NCBI GenBank assembly: GCA_003210095.1
Contig: QCNP01000001.1
Coordinates: 790,001 to 854,000 of the forward strand
Reading direction: 5' to 3'
Length of the DNA: 64,000 nucleotides
From: Pelagibacteraceae bacterium AG-426-E17
GTDB taxonomy: Bacteria > Pseudomonadota > Alphaproteobacteria > Pelagibacterales > Pelagibacteraceae
The notes under the pieces are model-generated. The model had not been told where the DNA came from, searched no databases, and saw only the letters and a list, made by a program, of their open reading frames with translations. Shown piece after piece: positions 8,261 through 17,201 of the stretch. The number at the start of each line of letters is the position of its first letter. Within the stretch, counting starts at the first letter, position 1. The position numbers were made by a program, and so were the translations under genes.

Positions 8261-8890
8261 TTATTTCATTACTTCATATAATCCAAGCCAAGCATTCACT
8301 TCTTTACTAGCAAGATATTGAGATTTAAAAAACTCTAATTTTTTAAATTTATTTGTGTCACATAATTCTTTTAATTTTTTATCAAAACCATATTCTTCAT
8401 GAATACCCTCATTAATCGTAAAACATATTAGACCTTTGTTTTTAGTAATTCTTACAAATTCATCTAGAGCAGGTGGCTTAACATGAGCATAAGTAAATGT
8501 ACCAACACACATCACTGCATCAAATTTATTATCTTCATGGTTTATTTTTTTGTTAAGATCAGCTTTCTCTAATAAATGATAAAGACCATTTGGAACTAAA
8601 TCTAAAAGATTTTGAGAAAGATCTGCGCCATAAAAGTTTTTAAAACCATATTTTTTTAATTCAACCCCAACTAATCCTGTGCCGCAACCAGCATCGTAAA
8701 TTTTAATTTCTTTATCATTTGCATATTTATTAAAAACCTTAGATGTCTCTTTTGGACCTGTGTAATTCCAGTCCGACATATCTTTGTCGTACTTATTTTC
8801 TTTACCCCAGTCATCATAGAACTTCATAACATCCTCTGTTTTCTTTAGAGTGTGTAACGGAACTTTATTTCCTATATCTTTTTGAGCCAT
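8261..8890 (-). CDS. Class I SAM-dependent methyltransferase
   Basis: A 209-residue single-domain enzyme. Motif I is IYDAGCGTGLVGVELKKYG, the SAM-ribose acidic loop is YGADLSQNLLDL, and the later strand is FDAVMCVGTFTYAHV. Small, cytoplasmic, with no membrane segment. Likely co-transcribed with the dioxygenase upstream of it (16 bp). Substrate unknown. Confidence 0.75.
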   Translation of the reverse strand: MAQKDIGNKVPLHTLKKTEDVMKFYDDWGKENKYDKDMSDWNYTGPKETSKVFNKYANDKEIKIYDAGCGTGLVGVELKKYGFKNFYGADLSQNLLDLVPNGLYHLLEKADLNKKINHEDNKFDAVMCVGTFTYAHVKPPALDEFVRITKNKGLICFTINEGIHEEYGFDKKLKELCDTNKFKKLEFFKSQYLASKEVNAWLGLYEVMK

Positions 8891-8906
8891 TGGATTGATA
8901 ATTTAA

Positions 8907-10007
8907 TTAAATAAATTTTCTAAGTAAATGTCTAAGTTTACCTTCCGAGGAGTCATAATCAATATAACAACCTTGTAAAAATCTATTTCCTTCATTTGGA
9001 TTAAATTCTGTTCTACCGTGTAAGAGCCTATAATTATCCATCATTAATAAATCACCTGGCATTAATTTAAATTTAATTAAAAACTTATCTGAGTTGTATA
9101 TTTCTGATATTTTATTTCTTGCTTGGTAGTATAAATCTAGTTTTTCTTTCTCTAAAGCGGGCACGAAATCTAATCTTGTACTAAATCTTACTTGTTTAAT
9201 TTTGTTATTTTCATCTAATTCAATAAGTTGTCCTAAATTTTCTAACACTACATCTTTATCAACAAATCTAAATTTTACCTTTATTTCTGTAAGAATTTTA
9301 AAAAAATTGGGATAATTTTTCTTTAAACTTTCTGCAACTGAAAACCCGTCTACTAAAGTTGAATATCCTCCACTTACTTCATTTTCAATACAATGTAATA
9401 ATTGAATGTTAGGAATAGGTTTCCTATATGGGTTATCTGTGTGAGGGGATAAAGGTAAAGGCGTATATGCTAAGTCATTTGGATTAGGTTTTGACTTTAC
9501 ATTAAAATATTCTCCAAAATTAGTCCTTCTAATACTTCCTATTGAATTTGCAAATTTAACTATGAAATTATCTTTTGTTGGAACTTTAGAAATTACTACA
9601 AAACCGTTTTTGTAAAATGATTTTAAAAGTTCTACCATCTCATCACTTTCAAAAAAATTATCTTTAAATTTAAAACTTTTTATATCTTTTAGGTTAGAAT
9701 CCCATAAAACTGGTTTTATTAGATCTTTTAAAAAGGCATCTGAGTTAAATTCTTTTTCTATTTTATCAATTTCAATCTTTGATTTTACGCCATCGCTAAA
9801 TTCAATATCCAAAAGCTTATCTATAATATTTACTTTGTTAATTTTTATATCTTTTAGAAACGATGGATCAAAAAGACGTTGCTCGGTATTTTTATCTAAG
9901 TGTTCTTTCTCACTTACTCTTTCTCTAAGCCAAATAGGATGTAACTCCCATTTATTTGAACCTTCAAAAACAAATACTTTGTTATTTTGTTCTAATTCAA
10001 TTTTCAT
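8907..10007 (-). CDS. TauD/TfdA dioxygenase with gamma-butyrobetaine-hydroxylase-like N-domain
   Basis: An Fe(II)/2-oxoglutarate hydroxylase, 366 aa. Fe ligands His189 and Asp191 (SPHTDNPYR) and distal His330 (RLLHGRTEF) are present, with Arg332 placed to bind 2-oxoglutarate. Residues 1-95 resemble the DUF971/GBBH N-domain (HPIWLRER), but the zinc cysteines usual in gamma-butyrobetaine hydroxylase are absent. Relatives hydroxylate trimethylammonium compounds such as gamma-butyrobetaine, trimethyllysine or trimethylaminoethylphosphonate. A quaternary amine substrate is plausible but not proven. Divergent from the phosphatase gene. Confidence 0.78.
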   Translation of the reverse strand: MKIELEQNNKVFVFEGSNKWELHPIWLRERVSEKEHLDKNTEQRLFDPSFLKDIKINKVNIIDKLLDIEFSDGVKSKIEIDKIEKEFNSDAFLKDLIKPVLWDSNLKDIKSFKFKDNFFESDEMVELLKSFYKNGFVVISKVPTKDNFIVKFANSIGSIRRTNFGEYFNVKSKPNPNDLAYTPLPLSPHTDNPYRKPIPNIQLLHCIENEVSGGYSTLVDGFSVAESLKKNYPNFFKILTEIKVKFRFVDKDVVLENLGQLIELDENNKIKQVRFSTRLDFVPALEKEKLDLYYQARNKISEIYNSDKFLIKFKLMPGDLLMMDNYRLLHGRTEFNPNEGNRFLQGCYIDYDSSEGKLRHLLRKFI

Positions 10008-10092
10008 ACCAATATTCCTAGATATCTCAAAAAATTTACTTTTATCAAGTAAAATTAAATAGTAATAAGCTCATCTATAAGTGCAAAAATAA

Positions 10093-10878
10093 ATGAAAAA
10101 CAAAGATATTTATAATTTTCTTATTTCTTTAGCAAGAGATCTAAACAAATTTTATAAGTTAAAATTAAACAAAAAATTTAAAGCTATGAATAAAGGTAGC
10201 GATTCTAATTATGACCCGGTTACTATTGCAGATAAAAAATTTGAAAAATTTATTAGAAGTAAAATAGGTAAAAAATTTCCCCAACACTCGATTATTGGTG
10301 AAGAATTTGGATTAAAAAATAAAAAAAGTGATTATTCTTGGGTTATAGATCCAATTGATGGAACAAGATCATTTGTAATTGGATATCCATCATGGAGTAA
10401 TTTAATTGCATTTTGTTATAAGGATAAACCAGTTATGGGTTTGGCAAATTTTCCTATCTTAAATAAATTTTATATCAACCAGGATAGTAAAAAAGCCTTT
10501 CTTTTTAATGGAAAGAAAAAAATAAAATTAAGATCTTCAAATTGTAAAAAATTCAAACATGCAAAAATTTCAGGAGATTTTCACGGCCAGTATAGCTTAG
10601 ATAAACTCAAAAAAGTTAAAAAACTATTACCACGAATGCAGTTTCCTTGTATGGATGCTTTAAGTTACTCACACTTTTGCGAAGGTAAAATTGATACAGT
10701 ATTTCAAAGCGGAAATAAAATTTGGGATATTTATCCTTTAATTCCAATTATAAAAGCTTCAGGTGGAACTGTCACTAATTGGGAAAATAAAGAAAATTTT
10801 AAAAGTGGAAATGTTTTAATATCTTCGAGTAAGCTAATTCACAAACAAATGCTTAAGATGTTAAAACCACTCAATTAA
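10093..10878 (+). CDS. Inositol-monophosphatase family phosphatase (HisN-like)
   Basis: A Mg2+-dependent sugar-phosphate phosphatase of 261 aa. Motifs are the metal Glu in IIGEEFG (70-71), DPIDGT (86-91) and WD in KIWDIYP. The lineage resembles HisN-type histidinol-phosphatases and inositol monophosphatases. Histidinol phosphate, inositol phosphate or 3'-phosphoadenosine-type substrates are all possible. Its 3' end overlaps the convergent epimerase gene by 4 bp. Confidence 0.82.
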   Translation: MKNKDIYNFLISLARDLNKFYKLKLNKKFKAMNKGSDSNYDPVTIADKKFEKFIRSKIGKKFPQHSIIGEEFGLKNKKSDYSWVIDPIDGTRSFVIGYPSWSNLIAFCYKDKPVMGLANFPILNKFYINQDSKKAFLFNGKKKIKLRSSNCKKFKHAKISGDFHGQYSLDKLKKVKKLLPRMQFPCMDALSYSHFCEGKIDTVFQSGNKIWDIYPLIPIIKASGGTVTNWENKENFKSGNVLISSSKLIHKQMLKMLKPLN

Positions 10879-11756
10879 TTATTTTTAATAAAATCTTTTA
10901 TATAATCTCTTAACTTGATTTTACCAAAGTGTTTATAAACTCTGTTAGAAAGATTCATATTAGTAAGAGCAGATGCATATCTTTCCCCAGCTCTTCTTGG
11001 CAAGTATTTGATTTTCCTTTTAAACATTTTTGCAACCTTGATGATTGAAAAACTTTCTCTGTGAGAAATACTATAGTGTCTACATAGATTTTTCTTCCAG
11101 GCCATAAAGCAAATTTTAACTGTATCATCAATATGAGTGAATCTTCTTGATTGAGTTCCAGGTCTTACAACAGGAAGTGGCCTCTTTCTTTTGTAAAAAT
11201 CCTCAAATATTCCAATAACGGTTGCCATACTTCCTTTACCAATTTGATTGGGCCCATATACATTGTAAAAATAAATTATTTCATATTTAAAATTAAACCA
11301 TTTCTTCATATTTTCTAAGAGTTCTAAATTTTTTGCTTTTGTAAAAGCATAAGGTGATAAATCTTTATCTTTACCTTTGTTTCCTAAAGATGCCGATGTA
11401 GCGCTATAAATTAATTTGATTTTATTTTTTAAACAAAAATTTATTACAGCATTAGTACCTATAGAATTTGAATCTATACATTTATCCATCTGTAAAAAAC
11501 TTTGGTAAATTCTAGCAAATTCTCCAAAATGGAAAACAGAGTGAATTTTTTTTGGGTTTATTACTGAACTAATATTTTTTGTATGTGCTTTTATATATCT
11601 TACTCTTGAACTTTTAATATGATTTTTCTTTGAGCTGGAGCTATAATTATCAATTGAAATTATATTCAATTTTGTTTTATCTAAAAAATATTTAATAAGA
11701 TTTGTTCCGACAAATCCTGCTCCACCAGTGATTACTATCTTTTTAGCGCTCATCAA
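10875..11756 (-). CDS. NAD-dependent nucleotide-sugar epimerase/dehydratase
   Basis: An extended short-chain dehydrogenase of 293 aa. The NAD-binding motif GGAGFVGTNL is at the N-terminus, the catalytic YxxxK is in SPYAFTKAK, and YNVYGPNQIG follows. This is the pattern of UDP-sugar 4-epimerases (GalE/WbpP-like). It probably makes an activated sugar for envelope glycans. Not in an operon with other sugar genes here. Confidence 0.8.
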   Translation of the reverse strand: MMSAKKIVITGGAGFVGTNLIKYFLDKTKLNIISIDNYSSSSKKNHIKSSRVRYIKAHTKNISSVINPKKIHSVFHFGEFARIYQSFLQMDKCIDSNSIGTNAVINFCLKNKIKLIYSATSASLGNKGKDKDLSPYAFTKAKNLELLENMKKWFNFKYEIIYFYNVYGPNQIGKGSMATVIGIFEDFYKRKRPLPVVRPGTQSRRFTHIDDTVKICFMAWKKNLCRHYSISHRESFSIIKVAKMFKRKIKYLPRRAGERYASALTNMNLSNRVYKHFGKIKLRDYIKDFIKNN

Positions 11757-11828
11757 ACAGTTATCTATTAATTTAAATATTTATTTATGTAAATAACTAA
11801 ATTAGAATAAGTATTTAATAGGAGGAAT

Positions 11829-12221
11829 ATGGAAATTTTTAAACCAATTAATGAAAAAAAAGCCAAAGGCAAAGTCAAAAAAATTTTTAGTGAAATTAAA
11901 AAAACGAGAAAAATATCAAAAATACCAAATTTTTGGAGATCAATTGCACATAATCCTGCACTGCTTGAAAGAACTTGGAATAGTCTTAAAGCAATTATGA
12001 AAGATGGAGCTTTGAATGCTGTTACAAAAGAGTTAATTTATGTAGCTGTTTCAATTACTAATAGCTGTGGATATTGTACAAGATCACATACATTTGCTGC
12101 TAAAAAGAAGGGTGCAACAGATCAAATGATAAAGGAAATGATTGACGTTGTTGGTATAGCAAATCAAAATAATAAATTAGTTGAGGCTTATCAAGTAGAA
12201 GTAGATAAAATTTATAAATAA
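11829..12221 (+). CDS. Carboxymuconolactone decarboxylase / AhpD-like protein
   Basis: A 130-residue all-helical CMD family member with the AhpD-type redox signature: Glu68, Cys80-x-x-Cys83 and His87 (SCGYCTRSH). The CxxC with His suggests alkylhydroperoxidase or disulfide-reductase activity rather than the decarboxylase. A strong AGGAGG precedes the ATG. The start of an SMR transporter gene lies 1 bp after its stop, so they are likely co-translated. Confidence 0.82.
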   Translation: MEIFKPINEKKAKGKVKKIFSEIKKTRKISKIPNFWRSIAHNPALLERTWNSLKAIMKDGALNAVTKELIYVAVSITNSCGYCTRSHTFAAKKKGATDQMIKEMIDVVGIANQNNKLVEAYQVEVDKIYK

Positions 12222-12222
12222 T

Positions 12223-12558
12223 ATGAGTAATTTAATTGGATATGTATATTTACTTTTAGCAGTTGTTCTTGGAATAACTTCTAACGGATTTCTTAAAACT
12301 ACAAATGGTTTTACTAACATTGGCCCAACAATTATGTGCATGGTAACTATACTTCTTTGTATATTTTTTCTGGCAAAAGCAATGATGATAATACCTGTTG
12401 GATTTACATACGCTACTTATGGAGGCTTAACAATCACTGCGGTGACTATTTTTGGAATACTTAAGTATAATCAAATTCCAAATAGCTATGGCATTATTGG
12501 AATAATTCTAATTATTATAGGAGTAGTACTTGTAAATTTTTTAGGAAAAACCTCTTAA
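12223..12558 (+). CDS. Small multidrug resistance (SMR) family membrane protein lacking the essential Glu
   Basis: 111 residues, four predicted helices, co-linear with EmrE: GFT after helix 1, YIPxG-like IPVGFTYATYGGLT, and a C-terminal GVVLVNFLG. The membrane-embedded Glu14 that couples proton and drug transport in EmrE aligns with Gly17 (AVVLGITSNGFLK), and Trp63 aligns with Tyr. Proton-coupled drug efflux by the EmrE mechanism is therefore doubtful. It may be a lipid flippase-like or heterodimeric SMR relative. It sits 1 bp after the AhpD-like gene. Confidence 0.75.
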   Translation: MSNLIGYVYLLLAVVLGITSNGFLKTTNGFTNIGPTIMCMVTILLCIFFLAKAMMIIPVGFTYATYGGLTITAVTIFGILKYNQIPNSYGIIGIILIIIGVVLVNFLGKTS

Positions 12559-12627
12559 AAATAACTAGGACAATTCTGTACATTTTTAAACATTGAAAAT
12601 TTGAAAAATTTTATTAATTTAACAAAT

Positions 12628-12771
12628 ATGAACGTTTGTTATGCAACATTATTAGGAATAGCTTTTTTAGCATCTATTGTATTTATTTTTAGAAAACCAT
12701 CAAAAAAAGAGTTAGAAAAATTCGAAAGCAAAGACCAAGACAAAATTAATTGGTCTAAAATGGGTTTTTAA
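12628..12771 (+). CDS. Small membrane protein (47 aa), unrecognised
   Basis: ATG 12628 opens a 47-residue frame. One hydrophobic helix (ATLLGIAFLASIVFIF) is followed by a charged tail (RKPSKKELEKFESK) ending NWSKMGF. It fills the 240-bp gap between the SMR and SRAP genes. The type I-like topology with a cytoplasmic acidic/basic tail is plausible. No family recognised. Confidence 0.45.
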   Translation: MNVCYATLLGIAFLASIVFIFRKPSKKELEKFESKDQDKINWSKMGF

Positions 12772-12798
12772 TTTTTTCAATTAAAGTATAATTAATCT

Positions 12799-13422
12799 AT
12801 GTGTGGCAGGTATGTAATTACCAAACCAGTTGAAAAAACTGTTAAAATTGTAAAATCATCGACAACAGTTAAAGATGATGAGAACTTTAACGCACATCCA
12901 AGTCAAGCATTACCAATTATAAAATCATATTCAAATGGCAAGACCTTAGAGTTAGCAAAGTGGGGAATTGTGCCATCGTGGGCAAAACAAAAAGATTTTA
13001 GACCTTTAATAAATGCAAGAATAGAAACAATAGATGAAAAAGTTTCTTTTAAAAAACTTATAAAAACAACAAGATGTGTTGCTGTAATGGATGGATTTTA
13101 TGAGTGGAAAAGATCTAAAGAAAGCAAAACTCCATTTTATTTTACAAGAGAAGATAAAAAACCTTTATACGTTGCAGGAATTTTTGAAAACAATGAATTT
13201 TGTTTAATTACTGAAGAGGCAAGTCAAAATGTCATGGATATTCATCATAGACAGCCAGTAATTTTAGATAATAACGAAATTAATAATTATTTAGATCTTA
13301 AAAAAGATGGCAGAAAATACTTGAGCCAGATTAAAAAAATCCCATTAAATTTTTATGAGATATCTAAAGAAGTTAATAAACCTACAAACAATTATCCATC
13401 ATTGATAAGTAAGTTAAATTAA
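12799..13422 (+). CDS. SRAP/HMCES (YedK) abasic-site-crosslinking protein
   Basis: Shields abasic sites in single-stranded DNA by forming a thiazolidine link through its N-terminal Cys2. Family signatures are visible: MCGRY at the start, WGIVPSWAK, NARIET, MDGFYEWK and MDIHHRQPVIL with the catalytic His. 207 aa, normal length. The start is fixed because Cys2 must be exposed after Met removal. No LexA box was seen upstream. Confidence 0.92.
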   Translation: MCGRYVITKPVEKTVKIVKSSTTVKDDENFNAHPSQALPIIKSYSNGKTLELAKWGIVPSWAKQKDFRPLINARIETIDEKVSFKKLIKTTRCVAVMDGFYEWKRSKESKTPFYFTREDKKPLYVAGIFENNEFCLITEEASQNVMDIHHRQPVILDNNEINNYLDLKKDGRKYLSQIKKIPLNFYEISKEVNKPTNNYPSLISKLN

Positions 13423-13424
13423 TA

Positions 13425-13952
13425 ATGGATTTAACTAAGTATAAAAACAAAAGTAGAATTCTATTAATTAAATCCCCAAATTATAAATTAAAAGATTACT
13501 TAAATATTAAGCACGTTTACCAAAAGCATATAAAAAAATTTCACAAAAGACATGTTAAGTTAATTACCAAAATAGATAAAAAAGGTTTTAAAATAAATTT
13601 TATTGACTTTGATGGCAAAACAAAAAAAGTTTTGAATAAAGTTAATACCAATACTTTATTTAGATATATTGATACTCTAAAAATTAGTAAGACTATAAAA
13701 CCAATAAATTTATCTCTATTCTCAGATTATAATCCTAAAACTACGACCCATGGATTAGGTTTTAAAAATAAGGAAAAAGCCTTGTATACCGTTGATACAA
13801 TTAAAAACAGACCTATAAAATATCAAGTTAATGTAATTGCAACTATGCTAGGACGCGCAAAAAAACACCCCCATAAAACAAAAGATATGAATGATGCGAT
13901 ACAAGTTTTTAGTAAATGGATGTCTAATTATAAAGAAAGTTCTAAGAAGTAA
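13425..13952 (+). CDS. Conserved hypothetical protein, two-part
   Basis: 175 residues, very basic. The first half (KNKSRILLIKSPNYKLKDY) weakly resembles DUF4174-type thioredoxin-like segments. The second half (LGFKNKEKALYTVDTIKNRP and the following MLGRAKKHPHKTKDM) looks like a separate small helical unit with conserved His residues. It starts 2 bp after the SRAP gene, so it is likely co-transcribed. It overlaps the convergent DUF2798 gene by 11 bp. Function unknown. Confidence 0.5.
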   Translation: MDLTKYKNKSRILLIKSPNYKLKDYLNIKHVYQKHIKKFHKRHVKLITKIDKKGFKINFIDFDGKTKKVLNKVNTNTLFRYIDTLKISKTIKPINLSLFSDYNPKTTTHGLGFKNKEKALYTVDTIKNRPIKYQVNVIATMLGRAKKHPHKTKDMNDAIQVFSKWMSNYKESSKK

Positions 13953-14163
13953 TTTTATCTACAAATTTTTTAACAACTGGGGCAAGACTTAATACAGTAA
14001 TAATTGCAATGGGTAAGCTTACAGACCAAGCTTTCAAAAATCGTTTTACATATAGTTCGTCTAGCCCAGTGTTAATATAAGTAATTAATAAAGTCATGAT
14101 AAGACTTGTAAAAAATCCCACAATCAATGTAAAAAGTAATTGAGAGTATTTTTTTGAGATCAC
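13942..14163 (-). CDS. DUF2798 small membrane protein
   Basis: A 73-residue protein with two hydrophobic helices separated by a short polar turn (YINTGLDELYVKRFLKAW), matching the DUF2798 pattern including the final VVKKFVDKI. Inner membrane, function unknown. Its start touches the stop of the DUF1330 gene (1-bp overlap), indicating translational coupling. Confidence 0.72.
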   Translation of the reverse strand: MISKKYSQLLFTLIVGFFTSLIMTLLITYINTGLDELYVKRFLKAWSVSLPIAIITVLSLAPVVKKFVDKITS

Positions 14164-14450
14164 TATACACCTTTAATTATAATTAAATTACCTTCAGAAT
14201 TTTTTCGACGCAGTTCTTTGACTGGCTTGTATAAATCTGAGTTATACCACTCTAATGCTTTTTCGTAAGTGGGAAACTCAATAATTACATTTCTAGTATA
14301 ATCCCATTTACCTTCCATAGATGTATATTCACCAGCTCTTACAACATACTTACCACCGAATTGTTTTATAGTTTCAGGAACTTGTTCTGCATAAACTTTA
14401 AAACCCTCTTTATTAGTCATATTAATCTGAGCTATTACATAACCAGGCAT
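14163..14450 (-). CDS. DUF1330 protein
   Basis: A 95-residue dimeric alpha/beta-barrel-type protein. GYVIAQINMTNKEGFKVYAE at the start, a central GGKYVVRAGEYTSMEG and IIEFPTYEKALEWYNSDLY are diagnostic of DUF1330. No catalytic role is established for the family. It belongs to a leftward trio of tiny genes (14749 to 13942). Confidence 0.85.
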   Translation of the reverse strand: MPGYVIAQINMTNKEGFKVYAEQVPETIKQFGGKYVVRAGEYTSMEGKWDYTRNVIIEFPTYEKALEWYNSDLYKPVKELRRKNSEGNLIIIKGV

Positions 14451-14467
14451 TTTAAATCCTTTGTTCC

Positions 14468-14749
14468 TTAGTTTCTGAAGTCCATGATGTTACCACACTC
14501 TTCTGGATCAGTGGTAAACATGCTGTTCATATCACCAAGTTGTTCTATAATTGCATCTTTACTTTCAGCTTCCCATCTACAGAAAACTTTCATAGAGTCA
14601 CCTGCACCTACCATAGTAACTAAGCATCTTGCTTTTGCACCTGTCACACCTTTTTTCAAATCTTCGTGTGGAGTTGAAGTAACAAAATCCATGAATTTTT
14701 TCTTCATCTCTTCAGATTTAAATATGTGTGTTGCTAAATAGTTTTTCAT
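14468..14749 (-). CDS. Small conserved hypothetical protein (93 aa)
   Basis: An alpha/beta protein with KNYLATHIFKSEEM at the start and a central ARCLVTMVGAGDSMKVFCRW. The size and pattern are like dimeric ferredoxin-fold proteins, but I do not recognise the family. I chose ATG 14749. AAAGG lies 6 bp upstream of it, whereas it abuts the alternative ATG at 14755. Confidence 0.6.
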   Translation of the reverse strand: MKNYLATHIFKSEEMKKKFMDFVTSTPHEDLKKGVTGAKARCLVTMVGAGDSMKVFCRWEAESKDAIIEQLGDMNSMFTTDPEECGNIMDFRN

Positions 14750-14829
14750 AATCATCCTTTCATTTATTTAATTTTATTTAAAATAATTGATTAAGGTAAA
14801 GGTTTTATTACAAATGAGGAATGCGTTTT

Positions 14830-15831
14830 TTAGATCCAACTAGGAACGGGAAGACCTTTTTCTTGTAAAAACTTTTTATTAAACAGCTTAGAGTTGTATT
14901 TATCAGATCGATCACAAAGTATTGTGACAATAGTTTTACCTGGTCCTAATTTTTTACCTAACTTAATAGCCCCTGTAACATTTATTGCACAACTAGTTCC
15001 TAAACTTAAACCTTCATTTTGGATCAAGTCATATAGAACTGGCAAAGCTTCTTTATCAGTTACTTTAAAAGCACCATCAATTTTAGCTTTTGCAAAATTA
15101 GCAGTTACTCTACTTGATCCTATTCCTTCTGTAATAGAGCTTCCAGAAGATTTTAATTCACCATTTTCAATATGATCAAAAAGAGAAGAGCCATCAGGAT
15201 CAGCTAAAAATATTTTTATATCTTTATTTTTTTCTTTTAGAAAACTACTTACTCCACCAATTGTTCCTCCAGTTCCAGATGAACATACAAATCCATCAAC
15301 TTTTCCATCTGTTTGCATCCAGATCTCTGGACCAGTTGTTTCATAATGACCTTTTGAATTTGCAGTATTATCAAATTGGTTAGCCCAAACTACTCCATGG
15401 TTATTAGAACTCTTTAAATCATCTGCTAATTTTGCTGCTACTTTTACAAAATTACCGTCATCTCTATAAGGTTTAGGTGGCACCAACCTTAAGTCAGCAC
15501 CCATATTTCTCAGCATATCTTTTTTCTCTTGAGTTTGATCTTCATTCATAACAATGATTGTTTTATATCCAATAGAATTTCCAATTAAGCATAAACCAAT
15601 GCCTGTATTACCAGCAGTCCCTTCAACTATCGTTCCACCTTTTGATATCAGTTTTTTTTCCTCAGCATCTTTAATCAATGCAAGTGCTGCCCTATCTTTA
15701 ACTGAGCCACCAGGATTTAAATATTCTGCTTTACCATAAATATTACATCCAGTTATCTCAGACGCGGCTCTTAGTTTTACAAGAGGCGTATTTCCAATAC
15801 CTTCTATAAAATTATTTTGAGGTCTATTCAT
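14830..15831 (-). CDS. cysK: Cysteine synthase / O-acetylserine sulfhydrylase
   Basis: A PLP enzyme making cysteine from O-acetylserine and sulfide. The PLP lysine is Lys45 in NPGGSVKDRAAL. The substrate loop is EGTAGNTGIGL, the phosphate-binding run is SGTGGTIGG, and the C-terminal SWI is present. 333 aa. It directly follows the serine acetyltransferase gene in the same operon, with start and stop abutting. The C-terminal Ile is also the CysE-type peptide-binding partner feature, but the acetyltransferase here ends in DKN. Confidence 0.9.
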   Translation of the reverse strand: MNRPQNNFIEGIGNTPLVKLRAASEITGCNIYGKAEYLNPGGSVKDRAALALIKDAEEKKLISKGGTIVEGTAGNTGIGLCLIGNSIGYKTIIVMNEDQTQEKKDMLRNMGADLRLVPPKPYRDDGNFVKVAAKLADDLKSSNNHGVVWANQFDNTANSKGHYETTGPEIWMQTDGKVDGFVCSSGTGGTIGGVSSFLKEKNKDIKIFLADPDGSSLFDHIENGELKSSGSSITEGIGSSRVTANFAKAKIDGAFKVTDKEALPVLYDLIQNEGLSLGTSCAINVTGAIKLGKKLGPGKTIVTILCDRSDKYNSKLFNKKFLQEKGLPVPSWI

Positions 15832-16413
15832 TTAATTTTTGTCACTATCTTGAGTAATTCCATATGGTTTAAAGTTTTCATCTAGTGTAGAATCTTCACC
15901 AACATTTTTAGCTGGTATACCAACCATTACAGAGTTTTCATCAACATCTTTTGTAACAACAGCATTTGCACCAATTTTTGCATTTTTTCCAACAACAACT
16001 GGTCCTAATATCTGAGCACCTGATCCTACAACAACATTATCCATTAATGTTGGATGTCTTTTTGTATTTCTTTGATCATCTGAATTAATACTTGGAGATA
16101 TTCCACCAAGGGTGACCATATGATAAATTGTTACATTATCTCCAATTTCAGAAGTTTCACCTATAACCACTCCCATACCATGATCTATAAATAAATTTTT
16201 TCCAATCTTTGCATTAGGATGAATTTCAATCCCTGTTAAAAATCTTGAAAACTGAGAAATTATTCTTGCAACTAAATTGAACTTTGCAATTGCAAAAAAA
16301 TTAGCAATTCGATGAAAGAAAACAGCTTTTGCTCCAGGATAAGTCAATATTACACTCAACTTTGATTTAGCAGCTGGATCTCTTTTAATTATAGAATCTA
16401 AAAATTCATTCAT
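15832..16413 (-). CDS. cysE: Serine O-acetyltransferase
   Basis: Acetylates serine with acetyl-CoA, the committed step of cysteine synthesis. The short (193 aa) form has a left-handed beta-helix of hexapeptide repeats: [20 protein letters not shown], then [20 protein letters not shown], with the catalytic DHG. The long N-terminal helical domain of enterobacterial CysE is reduced. The C-terminus does not end in the usual Ile that docks into CysK, so the two may not form the classical complex. Upstream of cysK and 14 bp downstream of the persulfide-dioxygenase-like gene. Confidence 0.9.
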   Translation of the reverse strand: MNEFLDSIIKRDPAAKSKLSVILTYPGAKAVFFHRIANFFAIAKFNLVARIISQFSRFLTGIEIHPNAKIGKNLFIDHGMGVVIGETSEIGDNVTIYHMVTLGGISPSINSDDQRNTKRHPTLMDNVVVGSGAQILGPVVVGKNAKIGANAVVTKDVDENSVMVGIPAKNVGEDSTLDENFKPYGITQDSDKN

Positions 16414-16427
16414 GTTTATTACAATTT

Positions 16428-17126
16428 TTATGCTTTAACTTGATTTAAAGTTAAACCCTTTACATTAGCTGGAACAGCTACATCCATCATTTTAGGGTTT
16501 GCAAGTTTAAGGTTATTCATTATTTCTACGTATTGGTCAACAGAATTAACCTGTAACCTTGGATTATTATTTCTTTCCGATCCAATTGTAGAATGTTTTT
16601 TACCATTATAGTCATGCGCCGGAAATACTATCGTATTTTCCGGTAATTTTAATAATTTATTAAATATAGAGTCGTACTGTTGTCTAGCATTACCATTTTG
16701 AAAATCGGTTCTACCAGTTCCATTAATTAAAAGAGTATCACCAGTAAAAACTCTATCGTTCATTAAATAGCTGTAAGAACAATCTGTGTGACCAGGTGTG
16801 TACATCACTTTTAAATTAATATTATCAATTTTAACATTTTCATCTTCTTTAACTCTCAGGTCAACAACTTCAGATTTTGAATGTTCTCCCATAATTTTAG
16901 TGCAACTTGTTCTTTTACTTAATTCATTTAAACCGGTTATATGATCTGCGTGAATATGTGTATCAATTACTTTTACTAATTTTAATTCTAACTTATTTAA
17001 AAAATTTATGTATTGATCAGTATGTTCTAAAACTGGATCTATAATTAGAGCTTCTCTACCTTTTCCACTTGAAAGTATGTACGTGTAGGTTGAAGACTTA
17101 GTATCGAATAATTGCTCAAATATCAT
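16428..17126 (-). CDS. ETHE1-like persulfide dioxygenase (MBL fold)
   Basis: A metallo-beta-lactamase-fold, mononuclear iron enzyme expected to oxidise glutathione persulfide to sulfite. HIHADH (57-62), the later [27 protein letters not shown] and PAHDYNG match ETHE1/persulfide dioxygenase rather than glyoxalase II. I chose ATG 17126 ([16 protein letters not shown]), where family members start; an upstream ATG at 17165 would add 13 unconserved residues. It leads a leftward sulfur cluster with cysE and cysK. No rhodanese domain is fused. Confidence 0.83.
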   Translation of the reverse strand: MIFEQLFDTKSSTYTYILSSGKGREALIIDPVLEHTDQYINFLNKLELKLVKVIDTHIHADHITGLNELSKRTSCTKIMGEHSKSEVVDLRVKEDENVKIDNINLKVMYTPGHTDCSYSYLMNDRVFTGDTLLINGTGRTDFQNGNARQQYDSIFNKLLKLPENTIVFPAHDYNGKKHSTIGSERNNNPRLQVNSVDQYVEIMNNLKLANPKMMDVAVPANVKGLTLNQVKA

Positions 17127-17201
17127 ATTAATAATCACTGTATAAAAAATTGCATAGCAAATCAATCTTGCATATAATTTGTTTATAAAAAGGAGAGTAT
17201 A

